From the NCBI GenBank assembly GCA_002440945.1, contig DJWG01000081.1, positions 9,209-73,208 of the forward strand: a stretch of 64,000 nucleotides of DNA. Direction: 5' to 3'. Below are positions 53,859 to 62,953 of the stretch, piece after piece. The position numbers and the translations under genes were made by a program. The notes under the pieces are model-generated. The model saw nothing but the letters and a program-made list of their open reading frames with translations. It was not told the DNA's origin and did not search any database. The DNA is from Rhodobacteraceae bacterium UBA6236. Its GTDB lineage: Bacteria; Pseudomonadota; Alphaproteobacteria; Rhodobacterales; Rhodobacteraceae. Each line of letters begins with the position of its first letter. Position 1 is the first letter of the stretch.

Positions 53859-55490
53859 TCACTGGCGGCCAAGCCGTTCCGCGCCGCCGCCCAGGGCCGG
53901 GCCCGCGGTCGGATCGACATGTTCTTCGGCGTGGCCGATCAGGGTTTCGGTGGTCAGGATCAGGGCGGCGACCGAAGCCGCGTTGCCAAGCGCCGAACAG
54001 GTCACGCGCACCGGATCGACGATGCCCGCGTCGATCATGTCGCGGAACGTCCCGTTCGAGGCATCAAAGCCGATGCCCGGACCCGACCGGACGACCTCGG
54101 CGATCACCGCGTTCGGGTCGCAGCCCGCGTTGATCGCGATCCGCGCCAAGGGCCGCGTCAGCACCGACCGCACAAGATCCACGCCCGCCGCGACGTCGCT
54201 GCCTTCAACCGCCAGATGATCGAGTTCCGAGGCAACATGGGCAAGCGCCGCACCGCCACCGGGCACAACGCCTTCCTCGACCGCCGCGCGGATAGCGTAG
54301 AGCGAGTCCTCGATCAGCTGGATCTTGCGCTTCTGCTCGACCGGGGTCAGCCCGCCCGCGTGGATCACCGCCGTGCCGCCCGAAAGCTTCGCCAGCCGTT
54401 CGCGCAGCTTGTCCTGTTCGATGTTCGGGGGGGCGATGTCATACTGGCGCTGCACCTGCAGGCGGCGGGCGGCAATCGCGGCCGCGTCGCCTTCGCCCTT
54501 GATCACCGTGGTCTGGCTGGCCGAGGACCGCACCTGCCGCGCCGCGCCCAGCTGTTCGCGCGTGACCGCCTCGACCTTCTTGCCAAGGTCACGGGCCAGG
54601 ACTTCGCCACCCGTGAGGATTGCCAGGTCATCCATCTGCGCCCGGCGCCAGTGGCCGTATTCCGGCGGATGGACGATCAGGTATTTCCCCGGCAGCGAGG
54701 CTTCCAGCAGCGTCACCACCACCTCGGGCGCGATTTCCTCGGCGATGACCAGCAGGGGCCGGCCTTCCGCATCGGCAATCCGGCGCGCCGCGTCCAGGGC
54801 CGAGGGGTGCAGAATCTTCTGGTCGGTCATCAGGATCAGCGGGCGTTCCAGCACCGCCTCCATCTCGTCCTGGTCGGTGACCATGTGATGCGAGATGTAG
54901 CCGCGTTCGAAGGACATGCCCTCGATCACTTCAAGCGTCGTGTCCACGGTGACAGAGAAATCGGCGCTGATGATCCCGTCGGCGCCCACGCGCTGATGCG
55001 CTTCGGCGACGATGGCGCCCAGGCGGGGGTCGGTGGCGGCGATGTTGGCCACCGCGGTCAGCAGGTGGGGATTGTCCTTCACCGACACCGCCTGCCGGCG
55101 CAGCGCGGCCACGACCGCCCCCACGGCAAGTTCGATGCCGCGGCACAGATCGACCGTGCGCGCGCCGCGATCGGCCTGCGCCACGCCCTGCTGGATCATC
55201 GCATTGGCCAGCACGATCGCCGTCGTGGTGCCATCGCCCGCGACCTCGTTGGTCTGCATCGAGACTTCGCGCACCACCTGCGCGCCCATGTTCTCGAACC
55301 GGTCGGGCAGTTCGATTTCGGTCGCGATCGACACGCCATCGCGGGTGATCAGCGGCGTTCCGACCGGGCGGTCGATCATCGCGTTCAGGCCCTTGGGGCC
55401 AAGCGTCGGTTCGACGGCGGCGGCAAGGCGGGCGACGCCGCGGGCCAGGGCCCGTCGGGCCTCGGCGCTGTGAAGCAGCATGTTCGGCAT
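53859..55490 (-). CDS. mimG: GroEL-paralogue chaperonin dedicated to the monooxygenase
   Basis: 543 residues from ATG 55490, preceded by GGAGGAC. Complete GroEL architecture: LGPKGLNAMID, ATP-site GDGTTTAIVLANAM, PGGGAALAHVASELDH and a C-terminal equatorial part. The sequence is more diverged than housekeeping GroEL, has no GGM tail and ends GAERLGRQ. No groES accompanies it. In mycobacterial mim clusters the corresponding chaperonin is required for functional expression of the hydroxylase, and the same role is inferred here. Confidence 0.9.
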   Translation of the reverse strand: MPNMLLHSAEARRALARGVARLAAAVEPTLGPKGLNAMIDRPVGTPLITRDGVSIATEIELPDRFENMGAQVVREVSMQTNEVAGDGTTTAIVLANAMIQQGVAQADRGARTVDLCRGIELAVGAVVAALRRQAVSVKDNPHLLTAVANIAATDPRLGAIVAEAHQRVGADGIISADFSVTVDTTLEVIEGMSFERGYISHHMVTDQDEMEAVLERPLILMTDQKILHPSALDAARRIADAEGRPLLVIAEEIAPEVVVTLLEASLPGKYLIVHPPEYGHWRRAQMDDLAILTGGEVLARDLGKKVEAVTREQLGAARQVRSSASQTTVIKGEGDAAAIAARRLQVQRQYDIAPPNIEQDKLRERLAKLSGGTAVIHAGGLTPVEQKRKIQLIEDSLYAIRAAVEEGVVPGGGAALAHVASELDHLAVEGSDVAAGVDLVRSVLTRPLARIAINAGCDPNAVIAEVVRSGPGIGFDASNGTFRDMIDAGIVDPVRVTCSALGNAASVAALILTTETLIGHAEEHVDPTAGPALGGGAERLGRQ

Positions 55491-55561
55491 GGGTAGTCCT
55501 CCCTTGTGACCGGACGCGTGATCCGCGCCGGCTTCCCTTCCTGGTGGTGGGTTCTGATCTG

Positions 55562-56377
55562 TCAGCCGGGGCTGACGGGGCTTGGGTCGTGGGTCCGGGG
55601 CGGCACGCGCCCGAGGATGAAGTCGATCAGCTCGGGCTCGCCGCTGGTCCGGTCGACTTCCTTGTAGCGGGCGGCGGCCAGTCCGCGGCACATCGCACCG
55701 TTGAACTCCATGTTGATGCGGATGGCGCGCAGGCGCATCAGGTGGTCGGCCAAGCCTTCGGCGGTGACGGGATCGCCCTGCCAGGTCACGAAGGCCGGAT
55801 CGTCGGGCAGGCAGGCCAGGCCATCCTCGACCAGGATCTCGCGGTAGCGCGGCTTTTGCGCCGCCGCTTCGGGCTGGTTGCCGAAATTGACCGCGCCAAG
55901 CTGCGAAAGTGTCGTTGCCGCGATTTCCCCGGCGCTCCAACCCATCGCCTTCAGGCCCAGGATCACCGCTTCCTGCCGGCGCAGGAAGGCCTTTTCGCGG
56001 AAGGTGTCGCGCACTTCGGTCAGGTCCGCGCCCTCGGTCAGTTCGGCAAAGACCTCTTCGAAGGGACGGGCGCCATTGACCGCGTCGTTCACCCGTTCGG
56101 CAAAGCAGTGGTCCATCAGCCGCACCTGGACCCGCTGCACCCAGGCGGGCGAAAGGGCGGCGTTGCGGATGCCGTCGGCCATCAGGAAGGCGAAGTTCGG
56201 CGAACACCAGTAGGTCGGCAGGCGGAACTCGATCTCGACCTCGCCCCGGCGCGACACATGCAGCCGTTCGACAAAGCCCATGTCGGTGATCGGCTCGTCA
56301 AGTTCGGGGTCGGTGACGGCGCCAAGGCGCCGCCACACTTCCCTTGCCTGCGCGCCACGGATCTGCGGCATGCCCAT
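55562..56377 (-). CDS. MIP18/DUF59-domain protein of the propane cluster
   Basis: 271 residues from ATG 56377. The N-terminal 110 residues form an iron-sulfur assembly-like (MIP18/PaaD) domain (LGAVTDPELDEPITDMGFVE, LPTYWCSPNFAFLMADGI, containing one Cys). The C-terminal half is helical and not recognised. Homologues occupy the same site in prm/mim clusters. It may help mature the diiron centre or the 2Fe-2S reductase (inference). It starts 5 bp after the amidohydrolase stop. Confidence 0.78.
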   Translation of the reverse strand: MGMPQIRGAQAREVWRRLGAVTDPELDEPITDMGFVERLHVSRRGEVEIEFRLPTYWCSPNFAFLMADGIRNAALSPAWVQRVQVRLMDHCFAERVNDAVNGARPFEEVFAELTEGADLTEVRDTFREKAFLRRQEAVILGLKAMGWSAGEIAATTLSQLGAVNFGNQPEAAAQKPRYREILVEDGLACLPDDPAFVTWQGDPVTAEGLADHLMRLRAIRINMEFNGAMCRGLAAARYKEVDRTSGEPELIDFILGRVPPRTHDPSPVSPG

Positions 56378-56382
56378 GGGAC

Positions 56383-57405
56383 TTACTCCGCCGCGATCCG
56401 CACGGGCGCGCCCGACAGTTCGGCGCGCTTGGCCGCCACGTCGATCCCGTAAAGCCGCGCCGCGTTCAGGCCCAGGATCTTTTCCTTGATCTCGGGCGTC
56501 AGCTGCACGCCGCGTTCCTGGGCGATGTCTTCCGGGATCTCGAAGTTCCACAGCCGGTCGACCAGCCATTTCGGCGTCCAGATCGCATAGTCGGACCCGA
56601 ACAGGATCTTGTCCGGCCCGACCCAGAACAGCAGTTCCGAAATCACCTCGGCAAAGTAGCGCGGGCGCGAGTGGATGAAGGGCAGCGCCACCGCAAGGCC
56701 GGCGTAGACGTTGGTTTCCTGGACCGCGATCCAGCAGAAATCGTCCAGGCGCGGCAGGCCGCAATGTTCGATGATCCAGTTCAGGCCCTGGAAATCGGTC
56801 GCGGCGTGGTCCACGTCATGCACGTCGAAGGCGTCCTTCGACAGCGGGATGATGGTCGGGCCCTTGTGGACGTGGACGTTGGTGATGCCGAGCTTCTCGC
56901 AAAGCTCGAAGCACTTGTAGGCAGACGGGTCCGTCAGTTTCCAGCCCTTGGAATCACCGTTCCATTCGGCCGTATACATCTTGACCCCTTTGATATCGAA
57001 GGTCTCTTTCATGTAGTGGATGTATTCCAGCGCCTGTTCGCCATCGCGCGGATCGAAAGAGCCGTTGACGATGAAGCGGCCGGGGTTGATCTGCGCCATC
57101 TGGCTTGACCGTTCGATCGACGAGAAGCCTTCCTTGTAGAAGTCGCGCAGGTAGGTCGACTGGATGATCGCCATGTCATCGGGGCCGTCGATGAACAGGT
57201 CGCGGTAGATGTCCTCGACCGAATATCTTTCGAACTTCGACTTGTCCCAAAGCTCTTCCTTGGGCGACAGCGCGGTGTGGTAGGCATAGAAGCAGTCGAT
57301 GAACTGCTTGCCGTGGACGTTGCGCTGGTTGGCCGGGCTGCCGTTCCAGAAATGGGTGTGGCAGTCCAGAACGAAAACTTCCTTGCCGTCTGGCGTCTTG
57401 TACAT
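56383..57405 (-). CDS. Amidohydrolase-family protein of the propane cluster
   Basis: 340 residues of the amidohydrolase-2 (ACMSD-like) TIM barrel. Metal-ligand motif DCHTHFW at the N-terminus, with others in HVHKGP, IIEHCGLPR and FGSDYAIWTP. The ligand set appears complete, so it may be a hydrolase or decarboxylase. Members lie in nearly every known prm/mim operon directly after the coupling protein, but their reaction there is not established. Co-directional with prmD upstream. Confidence 0.85.
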   Translation of the reverse strand: MYKTPDGKEVFVLDCHTHFWNGSPANQRNVHGKQFIDCFYAYHTALSPKEELWDKSKFERYSVEDIYRDLFIDGPDDMAIIQSTYLRDFYKEGFSSIERSSQMAQINPGRFIVNGSFDPRDGEQALEYIHYMKETFDIKGVKMYTAEWNGDSKGWKLTDPSAYKCFELCEKLGITNVHVHKGPTIIPLSKDAFDVHDVDHAATDFQGLNWIIEHCGLPRLDDFCWIAVQETNVYAGLAVALPFIHSRPRYFAEVISELLFWVGPDKILFGSDYAIWTPKWLVDRLWNFEIPEDIAQERGVQLTPEIKEKILGLNAARLYGIDVAAKRAELSGAPVRIAAE

Positions 57406-57470
57406 GGTGTCCTCCCTGATTTTTCTCGCTGGTTGACGGACCGCCGCGGGCGGCCCGCCTCTGTCACCGG

Positions 57471-57839
57471 TCAGATGTATTCGAACACGTCATCCATGTT
57501 TCCGTAGAGGATGACCGTGTTGTCATCGGTGCGGACCATCCGGCCGTAATGGGTCGAGGTGTTGACCTCGAAGATCTCGGCCGTCATCTCGCGGCCCAGG
57601 TATTCGCTGATCTCGTCCATCTTGAAGATCAGCTTGCCCTCGCCGTCGATGCGGATGGTGGCGGGGTTGTAGGTCACGGTCACCTTCGGATCCTGGTCCA
57701 TGAATTCGGCGATGGCGCGCGCCTCGACTGAATCGTTCATGGTGACGCCGCATTGATGCGAGATCGTCTGTTCGAAGGTGATGTCCTTCATGGCTTTGAA
57801 GATGTTACCCTTGCTGTTGTCGCGGGCTACGCTGGACAT
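57471..57839 (-). CDS. prmD: Propane monooxygenase coupling (regulatory) protein
   Basis: 122 residues, MmoB/DmpM family, cofactor-free effector that binds the hydroxylase and tunes turnover. Diagnostic stretches are CGVTMNDSVEARAIAEFM, TVTYNPATIRIDGEGKL and FEVNTSTHYGRMV. Length is normal. It lies 13 bp after prmC. Position and sequence match the mim/prm group rather than the toluene or methane monooxygenase groups. Confidence 0.92.
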   Translation of the reverse strand: MSSVARDNSKGNIFKAMKDITFEQTISHQCGVTMNDSVEARAIAEFMDQDPKVTVTYNPATIRIDGEGKLIFKMDEISEYLGREMTAEIFEVNTSTHYGRMVRTDDNTVILYGNMDDVFEYI

Positions 57840-57852
57840 GCTGTCTCTCCTC

Positions 57853-58911
57853 TCAACGGGTCAGGCCGACTTCGCCCAGGATGCGCTCCAGCCGCTCTTT
57901 CGAGACGGCCTGCGCATCGGCGAAGGACACGGGTTTGGAATGGGGCTGCGACCAGATCGGTTGCAGCGCGGCGGCGGCCTTTTCGGCCAGCGTGGCGTGC
58001 TTCTTGACCCAGCCGTTCATCAGCGCGCGGTTGTGGGCGCCGTGCTTTTCATCGTTCACCAGCAGGTAGACGAGGTCGATGGTATTGGCGAGGTTACGTT
58101 CATAATCCGCTTCGGCGGCCGAAATCACCGGCGGGGTGATGAAGTCGTTGTTGGCCGCCGCCGCCTGCATCAGGAAGCCCGAACGGAAAAGCTCTCCCAC
58201 CAGCGGTTCGAAGATCAGGTTGATGGCGAAATACTGTTCAAGGTAGTCCTCGGTGCCCATGATCGTCTCGATCGCAAGGCGCGTCGGCTGCCAGATCGGA
58301 TCTTCCAGCCAGGCCTTCTTGCCGGCCTCGTCATCCCAGCCGGGGATGTCCATGCCGATTTCGGCCAGATAAAGCGTGATGTCCTGCGCCAGCCGCATCT
58401 TGTAGGATGAATTGGTCAGCGTGGCGTTGTTGATCATCTGGGTATAGCCATAGCGCTGCGCCTGCATGAGCGAGGTGCCAAGGCCGAATTCGGCATGTTT
58501 CCAGGCCCCCAGATGCACCTGAAGGACGCGCTGCCAGACCTTGTCGAAGACCAGATGCGCGCCGGCCTTGCGGGCATTGCCGATGACCGCCTGCACCATG
58601 TTCTCGATCTTGGCCTGGCGCTGGTAATGGGTGCGTTCCCATTCCTGGTCCGGTGCCCGGAAGGCGTGCCAGTTCGACGACAGCGCGCGGGTGTTGTCCT
58701 TGGTATAGGCGCCCTTGCCGTTGCCGAAGCTGATGATCCAGTCCTGGATCAGGTAGCGTTCGGGATCGGGCTGCACGTCGCAGGTGACGTCTTCGTAATG
58801 GGTGGCGCGCTTGCCCCGCGGTTCGAAGTAGTTGTAGCGGCGGCTGGCCGATCCGGCGAAGATCGCAGCGCCTGCCGCGCCTGAACCGACGGAACTGGAA
58901 GTGGCTACCAT
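57853..58911 (-). CDS. prmC: Propane monooxygenase hydroxylase small (beta) subunit
   Basis: 352 residues from ATG 58911, preceded by GGGAGAGAGA. The fold is the diiron-oxygenase one without its ligands: helical segments such as DWIISFGNGKGAYTKDNTRA and MVQAVIGNARKAGAHLVF, and TRLAIETIMGTEDYLEQYFA. It pairs with the alpha subunit in an (alpha-beta)2 hydroxylase. A Gly/Ala/Ser-rich N-terminus (residues 5-20) is unstructured. Confidence 0.92.
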   Translation of the reverse strand: MVATSSSVGSGAAGAAIFAGSASRRYNYFEPRGKRATHYEDVTCDVQPDPERYLIQDWIISFGNGKGAYTKDNTRALSSNWHAFRAPDQEWERTHYQRQAKIENMVQAVIGNARKAGAHLVFDKVWQRVLQVHLGAWKHAEFGLGTSLMQAQRYGYTQMINNATLTNSSYKMRLAQDITLYLAEIGMDIPGWDDEAGKKAWLEDPIWQPTRLAIETIMGTEDYLEQYFAINLIFEPLVGELFRSGFLMQAAAANNDFITPPVISAAEADYERNLANTIDLVYLLVNDEKHGAHNRALMNGWVKKHATLAEKAAAALQPIWSQPHSKPVSFADAQAVSKERLERILGEVGLTR

Positions 58912-58964
58912 TGTCTCTCTCCCTTGTTGGTGGTTGTTCACTCGCACGAGCGATCGGGCCGGCC

Positions 58965-60023
58965 TTAGTGGCCCGATGAACCGGACGTGGTGGTGAACTT
59001 GTCGTAGAAGATCCGGTCGCTGTCGTAGTCGAGCATGAAGAGCGTGGGCGTCAGCGCGTCGATCATCGGGGGCGGTCCGCAGGCATAGACATCGCCCTGG
59101 CCGTCCAGCCCCAGATCCTTCAGCTTGCGCGACACCGCTTCGTGGACGAAGCCGCGTTCGCCCTGCCACACACCGTCATCGGGGGCGTGCGACAGCACCG
59201 GGATGAACTGCACGTCCGGGTGTCGGGCGCTGATCGCCGCCAGCTTGTCGAGGTGGAAGAGATCGCTTTCGGTCCGCGCCCCGTAGAAGAAATAGACCGG
59301 CCGGTCCTCGCCGCTTTCCAGATGGTCGTGCAGGATCGACCAGACCGGCGACATGCCCGACCCGGCGCCCACCAGGACCACGGGCCCCTCGCGGTTTTCG
59401 CGGCGGAAGCACATGCCGTAGGGGCCCGTCACCTTCACCTCTGCTCCGGCTCGGATTCCTCCGGCGTCGAGCTGGTTGGAGAATTTTCCCTCGGGGTATT
59501 TCTTGATGATGAAGCTGAGCTTTTGGGCTTCGCTCGGCGGATTTGCCATGGAGAACGAACGCGTGATCGTCTCCCCTTCTTCCGTGGTGACTGTGATGTC
59601 GACATACTGACCCGCCCAGAACTTGATCGGCGCATCCAGCTCGATCTCAACGCCGCGAATGTCATGCGTCAGCTTCTGGAAATCCGTGATCCGCCCCTCG
59701 AACGACTTGACGGGGATGGACTTGGACAGGACCTCTTCGTCGTAATTCAGCAGATCGATCGTCAGATTGTCGAAGGCCTTGGCCCGGCACATCAGGATCT
59801 GGCCGCTGTCGCGTTCGCCGTCGTTCAGCGCGAAGGTCGAATATTTCAGCATCTCGACCTCGCCGTCGATCAGCACGCATTTGCAGGCCGAACACTGGCC
59901 TTCCTTGCAGCCGTGCGGCAGCGAGATGCCCTGGCGGAATGCGGCGTCGAGGACGGTTTCATCCTCGTCCATCTCGAATTCCACACCCACGGGCTCCAGC
60001 CTTACGGTGTAAACCTCTCCCAT
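58965..60023 (-). CDS. prmB: Propane monooxygenase reductase (2Fe-2S / FAD)
   Basis: 352 residues. An N-terminal plant-type ferredoxin domain with cysteines 39, 44, 47 and 79 (GCKEGQCSACKC, ILMCRA) is followed by an FAD-binding domain (RSFSMANPP) and an NAD-binding domain (GAGSGMSPVWSI, ACGPPPMIDA). It moves electrons from NADH to the hydroxylase. It is placed between alpha and beta subunit genes, the order specific to prm/mim (group 5) enzymes. No N-terminal 4Fe-4S or extra domain is present. Confidence 0.94.
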   Translation of the reverse strand: MGEVYTVRLEPVGVEFEMDEDETVLDAAFRQGISLPHGCKEGQCSACKCVLIDGEVEMLKYSTFALNDGERDSGQILMCRAKAFDNLTIDLLNYDEEVLSKSIPVKSFEGRITDFQKLTHDIRGVEIELDAPIKFWAGQYVDITVTTEEGETITRSFSMANPPSEAQKLSFIIKKYPEGKFSNQLDAGGIRAGAEVKVTGPYGMCFRRENREGPVVLVGAGSGMSPVWSILHDHLESGEDRPVYFFYGARTESDLFHLDKLAAISARHPDVQFIPVLSHAPDDGVWQGERGFVHEAVSRKLKDLGLDGQGDVYACGPPPMIDALTPTLFMLDYDSDRIFYDKFTTTSGSSGH

Positions 60024-60089
60024 TCTGTCCGGCCTCCCCGCCGTCAGTCCGGCAGCCTTTCGCTGCCACGGTCATGTTCTGGATGGGGC

Positions 60090-60110
60090 GGGGGCCGGGT
60101 CGCGGCCCCC
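60090..60110 (-). terminator. Hairpin between prmA and prmB
   Basis: GGGGGCC pairs with GGCCCCC over 7 bp in the 97-bp gap after prmA. No T tract follows on the coding strand, so it is more likely an mRNA-stability or partial-attenuation element than a full terminator. Confidence 0.5.
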
Positions 60111-60120
60111 ACCGTCTGGC

Positions 60121-61791
60121 TTAGTTGCAGGCGTTGATCGTGAAGCCCTTGCGATATTCGGTGACGTGCGCCTCGCGCGCTTCCGGGGTCATCTCGCGCA
60201 GCAGCGTCAGCGGCGACAGAAGGGTGTGGCCGCGCACGTCATCCAGCGTCCACATGTCCTTGTCGTCGAAGCGCAGGTGCGGCTGCGGCGTCAGGGTCTT
60301 GCCGTCGTCGCGGACGAAGTTCAGATCCTTGATCGCATCGGCCAGATCCCAGCCGTGATACAGCGATTCCCATTCCCGCTTGCCCGAGAAGCGGCCCATA
60401 GCCGGCGTCGGACGGCCCTGGTATTCATCGGCGAACGCCTCGACGGCGGTCCAGCGGTCCAGTTCATGGCCGAAGGTGTGGACTTGGCCGTCGATCACGT
60501 CAGTCACCATGTCTTCGCGGATCAGGCACGGCACCAGGCACGACCAGCAGCGGTGCGGATAGACGTAGCCGACTTCTTCGTTGAAGGTGATGACCTTCTG
60601 GCCCGGCTTCGACAGTTTCGCATACCACTTCCAGAAATCGCCGAATTCGGCATACCAGCCCGGATACTTGTGTTCGAACCATTCGAAGTCCTTGTCGGTC
60701 TGGGCTTCGATCCGCCAGAAGTTGACCGGCCAGCCCACGGCGAAGAACTGCGCGACCTTGTGGACGTAGTTCTTCTTGGTGATGCGGTTCCAGGCTTCCT
60801 GCACGTCGTCGTGGTGCACCTTGATGCCGTATTTTTCCAGCGGCAGCATGTAGGTCCGATAGTAGTCCTCGAAGATCCAGCGGTGCCACATTTCCGCGTA
60901 GGATTCCTTTTCCTTGTCGCGGTTGGTGGTGCCGTATTCGATGAAGGTGCCGATGGCGGCATCGACGATGGCGTGGTTCTGCCAGAAGGCGTAGCGCAGG
61001 TCGCGTTCCAGAAGCAGGTGGTTCTCCGGCTCCTTCAGGGCGGCCATCAGCATCGAGTGGCCGTTGCCGATGTGGCGGCTTTCGTCCGACTGCACCGACA
61101 GGAACACGGTCGGCAGGGCATAGTCGCCATTGCGGGCGGCTTCCGACGGCATGGCCACAAACAGCGTGTTGGTGAAGGCGGTTTCCGCCACGACCGTCAG
61201 GTACATGCAGGCCGAGGTCATCACGTCGCCGGTGATGAAGCCTTCGCCGAACTGGCGGCCGATGGTGGTGGCATAGCACTTGCCGAAGGCTTCCTCGGTG
61301 ATGTCGAAGCCGGCCGGGTCGATGTAGTTTTCCATGTACCACTTCTTCAGGTTCATCTGAATGGTGGAGTGGCGGAATTCATCGACCATCTGCATGGTGA
61401 AGCCGGTGCGCAGGTCTTCACCGGGGGCCAGTCGGGCCACCATCGCCATCGAACGCGCCGCCGAGATTTCCGGGAAGGGGATGATCGCCAGGAACAGCTT
61501 CATCCATTCGACCCAGCGCGGTTCAACGTTGCGGAACATGTCGCCGCGCAGCGCGGCGTCCAGCGCGCCGTAAACCCGGTTGTCCTTTTCTTCCTGCATC
61601 GGGAAGTAGGACCGCAGCACCTGCTTCATCGGGTCGCGCGGGGCCTTGGTGATCTTGTAGTCGGTGGGGAAGGTTGCGGCTTCCTGAACGTAGCTGGGGT
61701 TCCAGCCCAGGTCCGAGATCTTCTTCGTCGCTTCGCCGACCGAGATCCCGCGCTGCGCGGTGATCTTGTTAAGCGTCAGATGCGTCGTCAT
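60121..61791 (-). CDS. prmA: Propane monooxygenase hydroxylase large (alpha) subunit
   Basis: 556 residues. Soluble diiron monooxygenase alpha subunit, hydroxylating propane at C2 in known group 5 members and also oxidising related alkanes, ketones or phenols. All six iron ligands are in place: Glu108 (IPFPEISAARS), Glu138 and His141 (DEFRHS), Glu203 (VVAETAF), Glu237 and His240 (SDESRH). Length and sequence fit PrmA/MimA better than methane, alkene or toluene enzymes. First gene of an eight-gene operon ending in adh. The substrate range cannot be settled from sequence alone. Confidence 0.94.
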   Translation of the reverse strand: MTTHLTLNKITAQRGISVGEATKKISDLGWNPSYVQEAATFPTDYKITKAPRDPMKQVLRSYFPMQEEKDNRVYGALDAALRGDMFRNVEPRWVEWMKLFLAIIPFPEISAARSMAMVARLAPGEDLRTGFTMQMVDEFRHSTIQMNLKKWYMENYIDPAGFDITEEAFGKCYATTIGRQFGEGFITGDVMTSACMYLTVVAETAFTNTLFVAMPSEAARNGDYALPTVFLSVQSDESRHIGNGHSMLMAALKEPENHLLLERDLRYAFWQNHAIVDAAIGTFIEYGTTNRDKEKESYAEMWHRWIFEDYYRTYMLPLEKYGIKVHHDDVQEAWNRITKKNYVHKVAQFFAVGWPVNFWRIEAQTDKDFEWFEHKYPGWYAEFGDFWKWYAKLSKPGQKVITFNEEVGYVYPHRCWSCLVPCLIREDMVTDVIDGQVHTFGHELDRWTAVEAFADEYQGRPTPAMGRFSGKREWESLYHGWDLADAIKDLNFVRDDGKTLTPQPHLRFDDKDMWTLDDVRGHTLLSPLTLLREMTPEAREAHVTEYRKGFTINACN

Positions 61792-62025
61792 GCCATGAAT
61801 CTCCTGATGTTGCCCGGCCGGGCAGGCGCCTGGCCGGTGGGCGGGAATGCCGCCCGGATGGGTCCGGCCTTGCGGGCCGGTGTCAGGTCACGGCAAAGGT
61901 TCCGGGTTACGGGGCCGGAAACCGAAGCGCGGCAGATCGTGCCGGTTCGGGGCCTCGTGTTCTCCTCCCAATCCTTCGTTCTTGTGGGGCCCCGTTCGGG
62001 AACCGCCTTATTATGCCGGGGATAC

Positions 62026-62042
62026 ATGCAGAACCGGTGCCC
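62026..62042 (-). promoter_or_regulatory. Sigma54-type promoter of the prm operon
   Basis: On the minus strand GGGCACCGGTTCTGCAT has GG and GC separated by exactly 10 bases, with GGCAC at -24 and TGC at -12. The consensus is TGGCAC, five bases, TTGC. It lies about 235 bp upstream of the prmA ATG, and the activator encoded nearby is of the sigma54-dependent class. Confidence 0.65.
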
Positions 62043-62181
62043 AAGGGGGCATGTCGGCGCAGTTTTTCCTGTATTTTGGATGTGGAATTTCCCAAGGCAC
62101 AGATATGTAACGGTTTTATTTTTCCGCGTGTCGGCATCCCCGGGCAGCGGGCCCGGACAGCGCCGCGACACGATACGTTGC

Positions 62182-62368
62182 GTAACGTTACACCTGTCAC
62201 ACCACCCCGTATCGGCCGTTACGTCAACTGTAACGCGGCGGTCGTGCGTGCGGGGTTTCCGGCTGATTCGACCATGCTGAAGCGCAGAAAATCCCTGCGG
62301 CAGCGCGGCATGTAACCCTGTCGAACAGCTGTAATCCGGGCCTGGAACGAAACGTTACATCCGTAACG
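62182..62368. promoter_or_regulatory. Repeated GTTAC/GTAAC inverted repeats (probable activator sites)
   Basis: GTAACGTTAC (62182-62191), GTTAC with 7-bp spacer and GTAAC (62218-62234), and CGTTAC-ATCC-GTAACG (62353-62368), with single half-sites near 62107, 62312 and 62331. They lie about 140-330 bp upstream of the sigma54-type promoter, the expected place for enhancer-bound activator. Confidence 0.6.
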
Positions 62369-62497
62369 GAAAATCCGGGTTTTTGCCTTTGTAATCATTA
62401 TGTTGCAGATACATCTTTTCTTCATGCAGGGGGGCGCGCCTGCTACGATCCCCTTCAGGCCGGGGCTTTCCCGGCATCTCCCGCAGGGGCTTTCCCA

Positions 62498-62953
62498 ATG
62501 TCCGGTCCGCTTCCCCTTGATCATCAGACCTCTCGCGTGACCGCCCAGGCGATTGTGTCTCGCGCGCCGCTGGATGTGGTCTTCACCCTGCGCTTTCTTG
62601 GCCAAAGCCAGGAAATCCTGCACAGCCATTTCCGCAGCTTTCTGGAACGTCGGCTGGCCGAAGCCGGAGTGACGTCCGACACCCATCCGCTGCTTCCGTT
62701 CTTCATCGACAGCCACGCGGTCGAGCTGCGGGATTTCGTCGCGACCGGCGTATCGCTCGCGCGGCCCTTCCGGCTGGGCGAGATCGAGCTTCTGACCGGC
62801 GATGTCGAAACGCTGATGCGGGTCGACATCTGGGACGCGATCGCCAGCCATATCGACATGGCCGAGGCGCGCTTTGCTGAAGGCATTGCCCGCGTCGTCG
62901 CCACCTTGTCAGAGGCCGAGGCCGAAATCCGCGAAGGCCAGCGCAATGGATGA
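62498..62953 (+). CDS. Hypothetical protein, first gene of three-gene operon
   Basis: 151 residues, cytoplasmic by appearance. It is helical and acidic with a C-terminal coiled-coil-like stretch (MAEARFAEGIARVVATLSEA). There is no catalytic motif I recognise. Its stop overlaps the next start by 8 bp. It is divergent from prmA over 706 bp of regulatory DNA, so a link to propane metabolism is possible but not implied by its sequence. Confidence 0.6.
   Translation: MSGPLPLDHQTSRVTAQAIVSRAPLDVVFTLRFLGQSQEILHSHFRSFLERRLAEAGVTSDTHPLLPFFIDSHAVELRDFVATGVSLARPFRLGEIELLTGDVETLMRVDIWDAIASHIDMAEARFAEGIARVVATLSEAEAEIREGQRNG

Larger units (their letters stand above)
61792..62497. other. Long regulatory region upstream of prmA
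   Basis: About 700 bp without a gene between divergent prmA and an unassigned operon. It contains a sigma54-type promoter and repeated GTTAC/GTAAC elements (entered separately). The right-hand end (about 62375-62410) is AT-rich and probably holds the promoter of the plus-strand operon. Confidence 0.6.
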
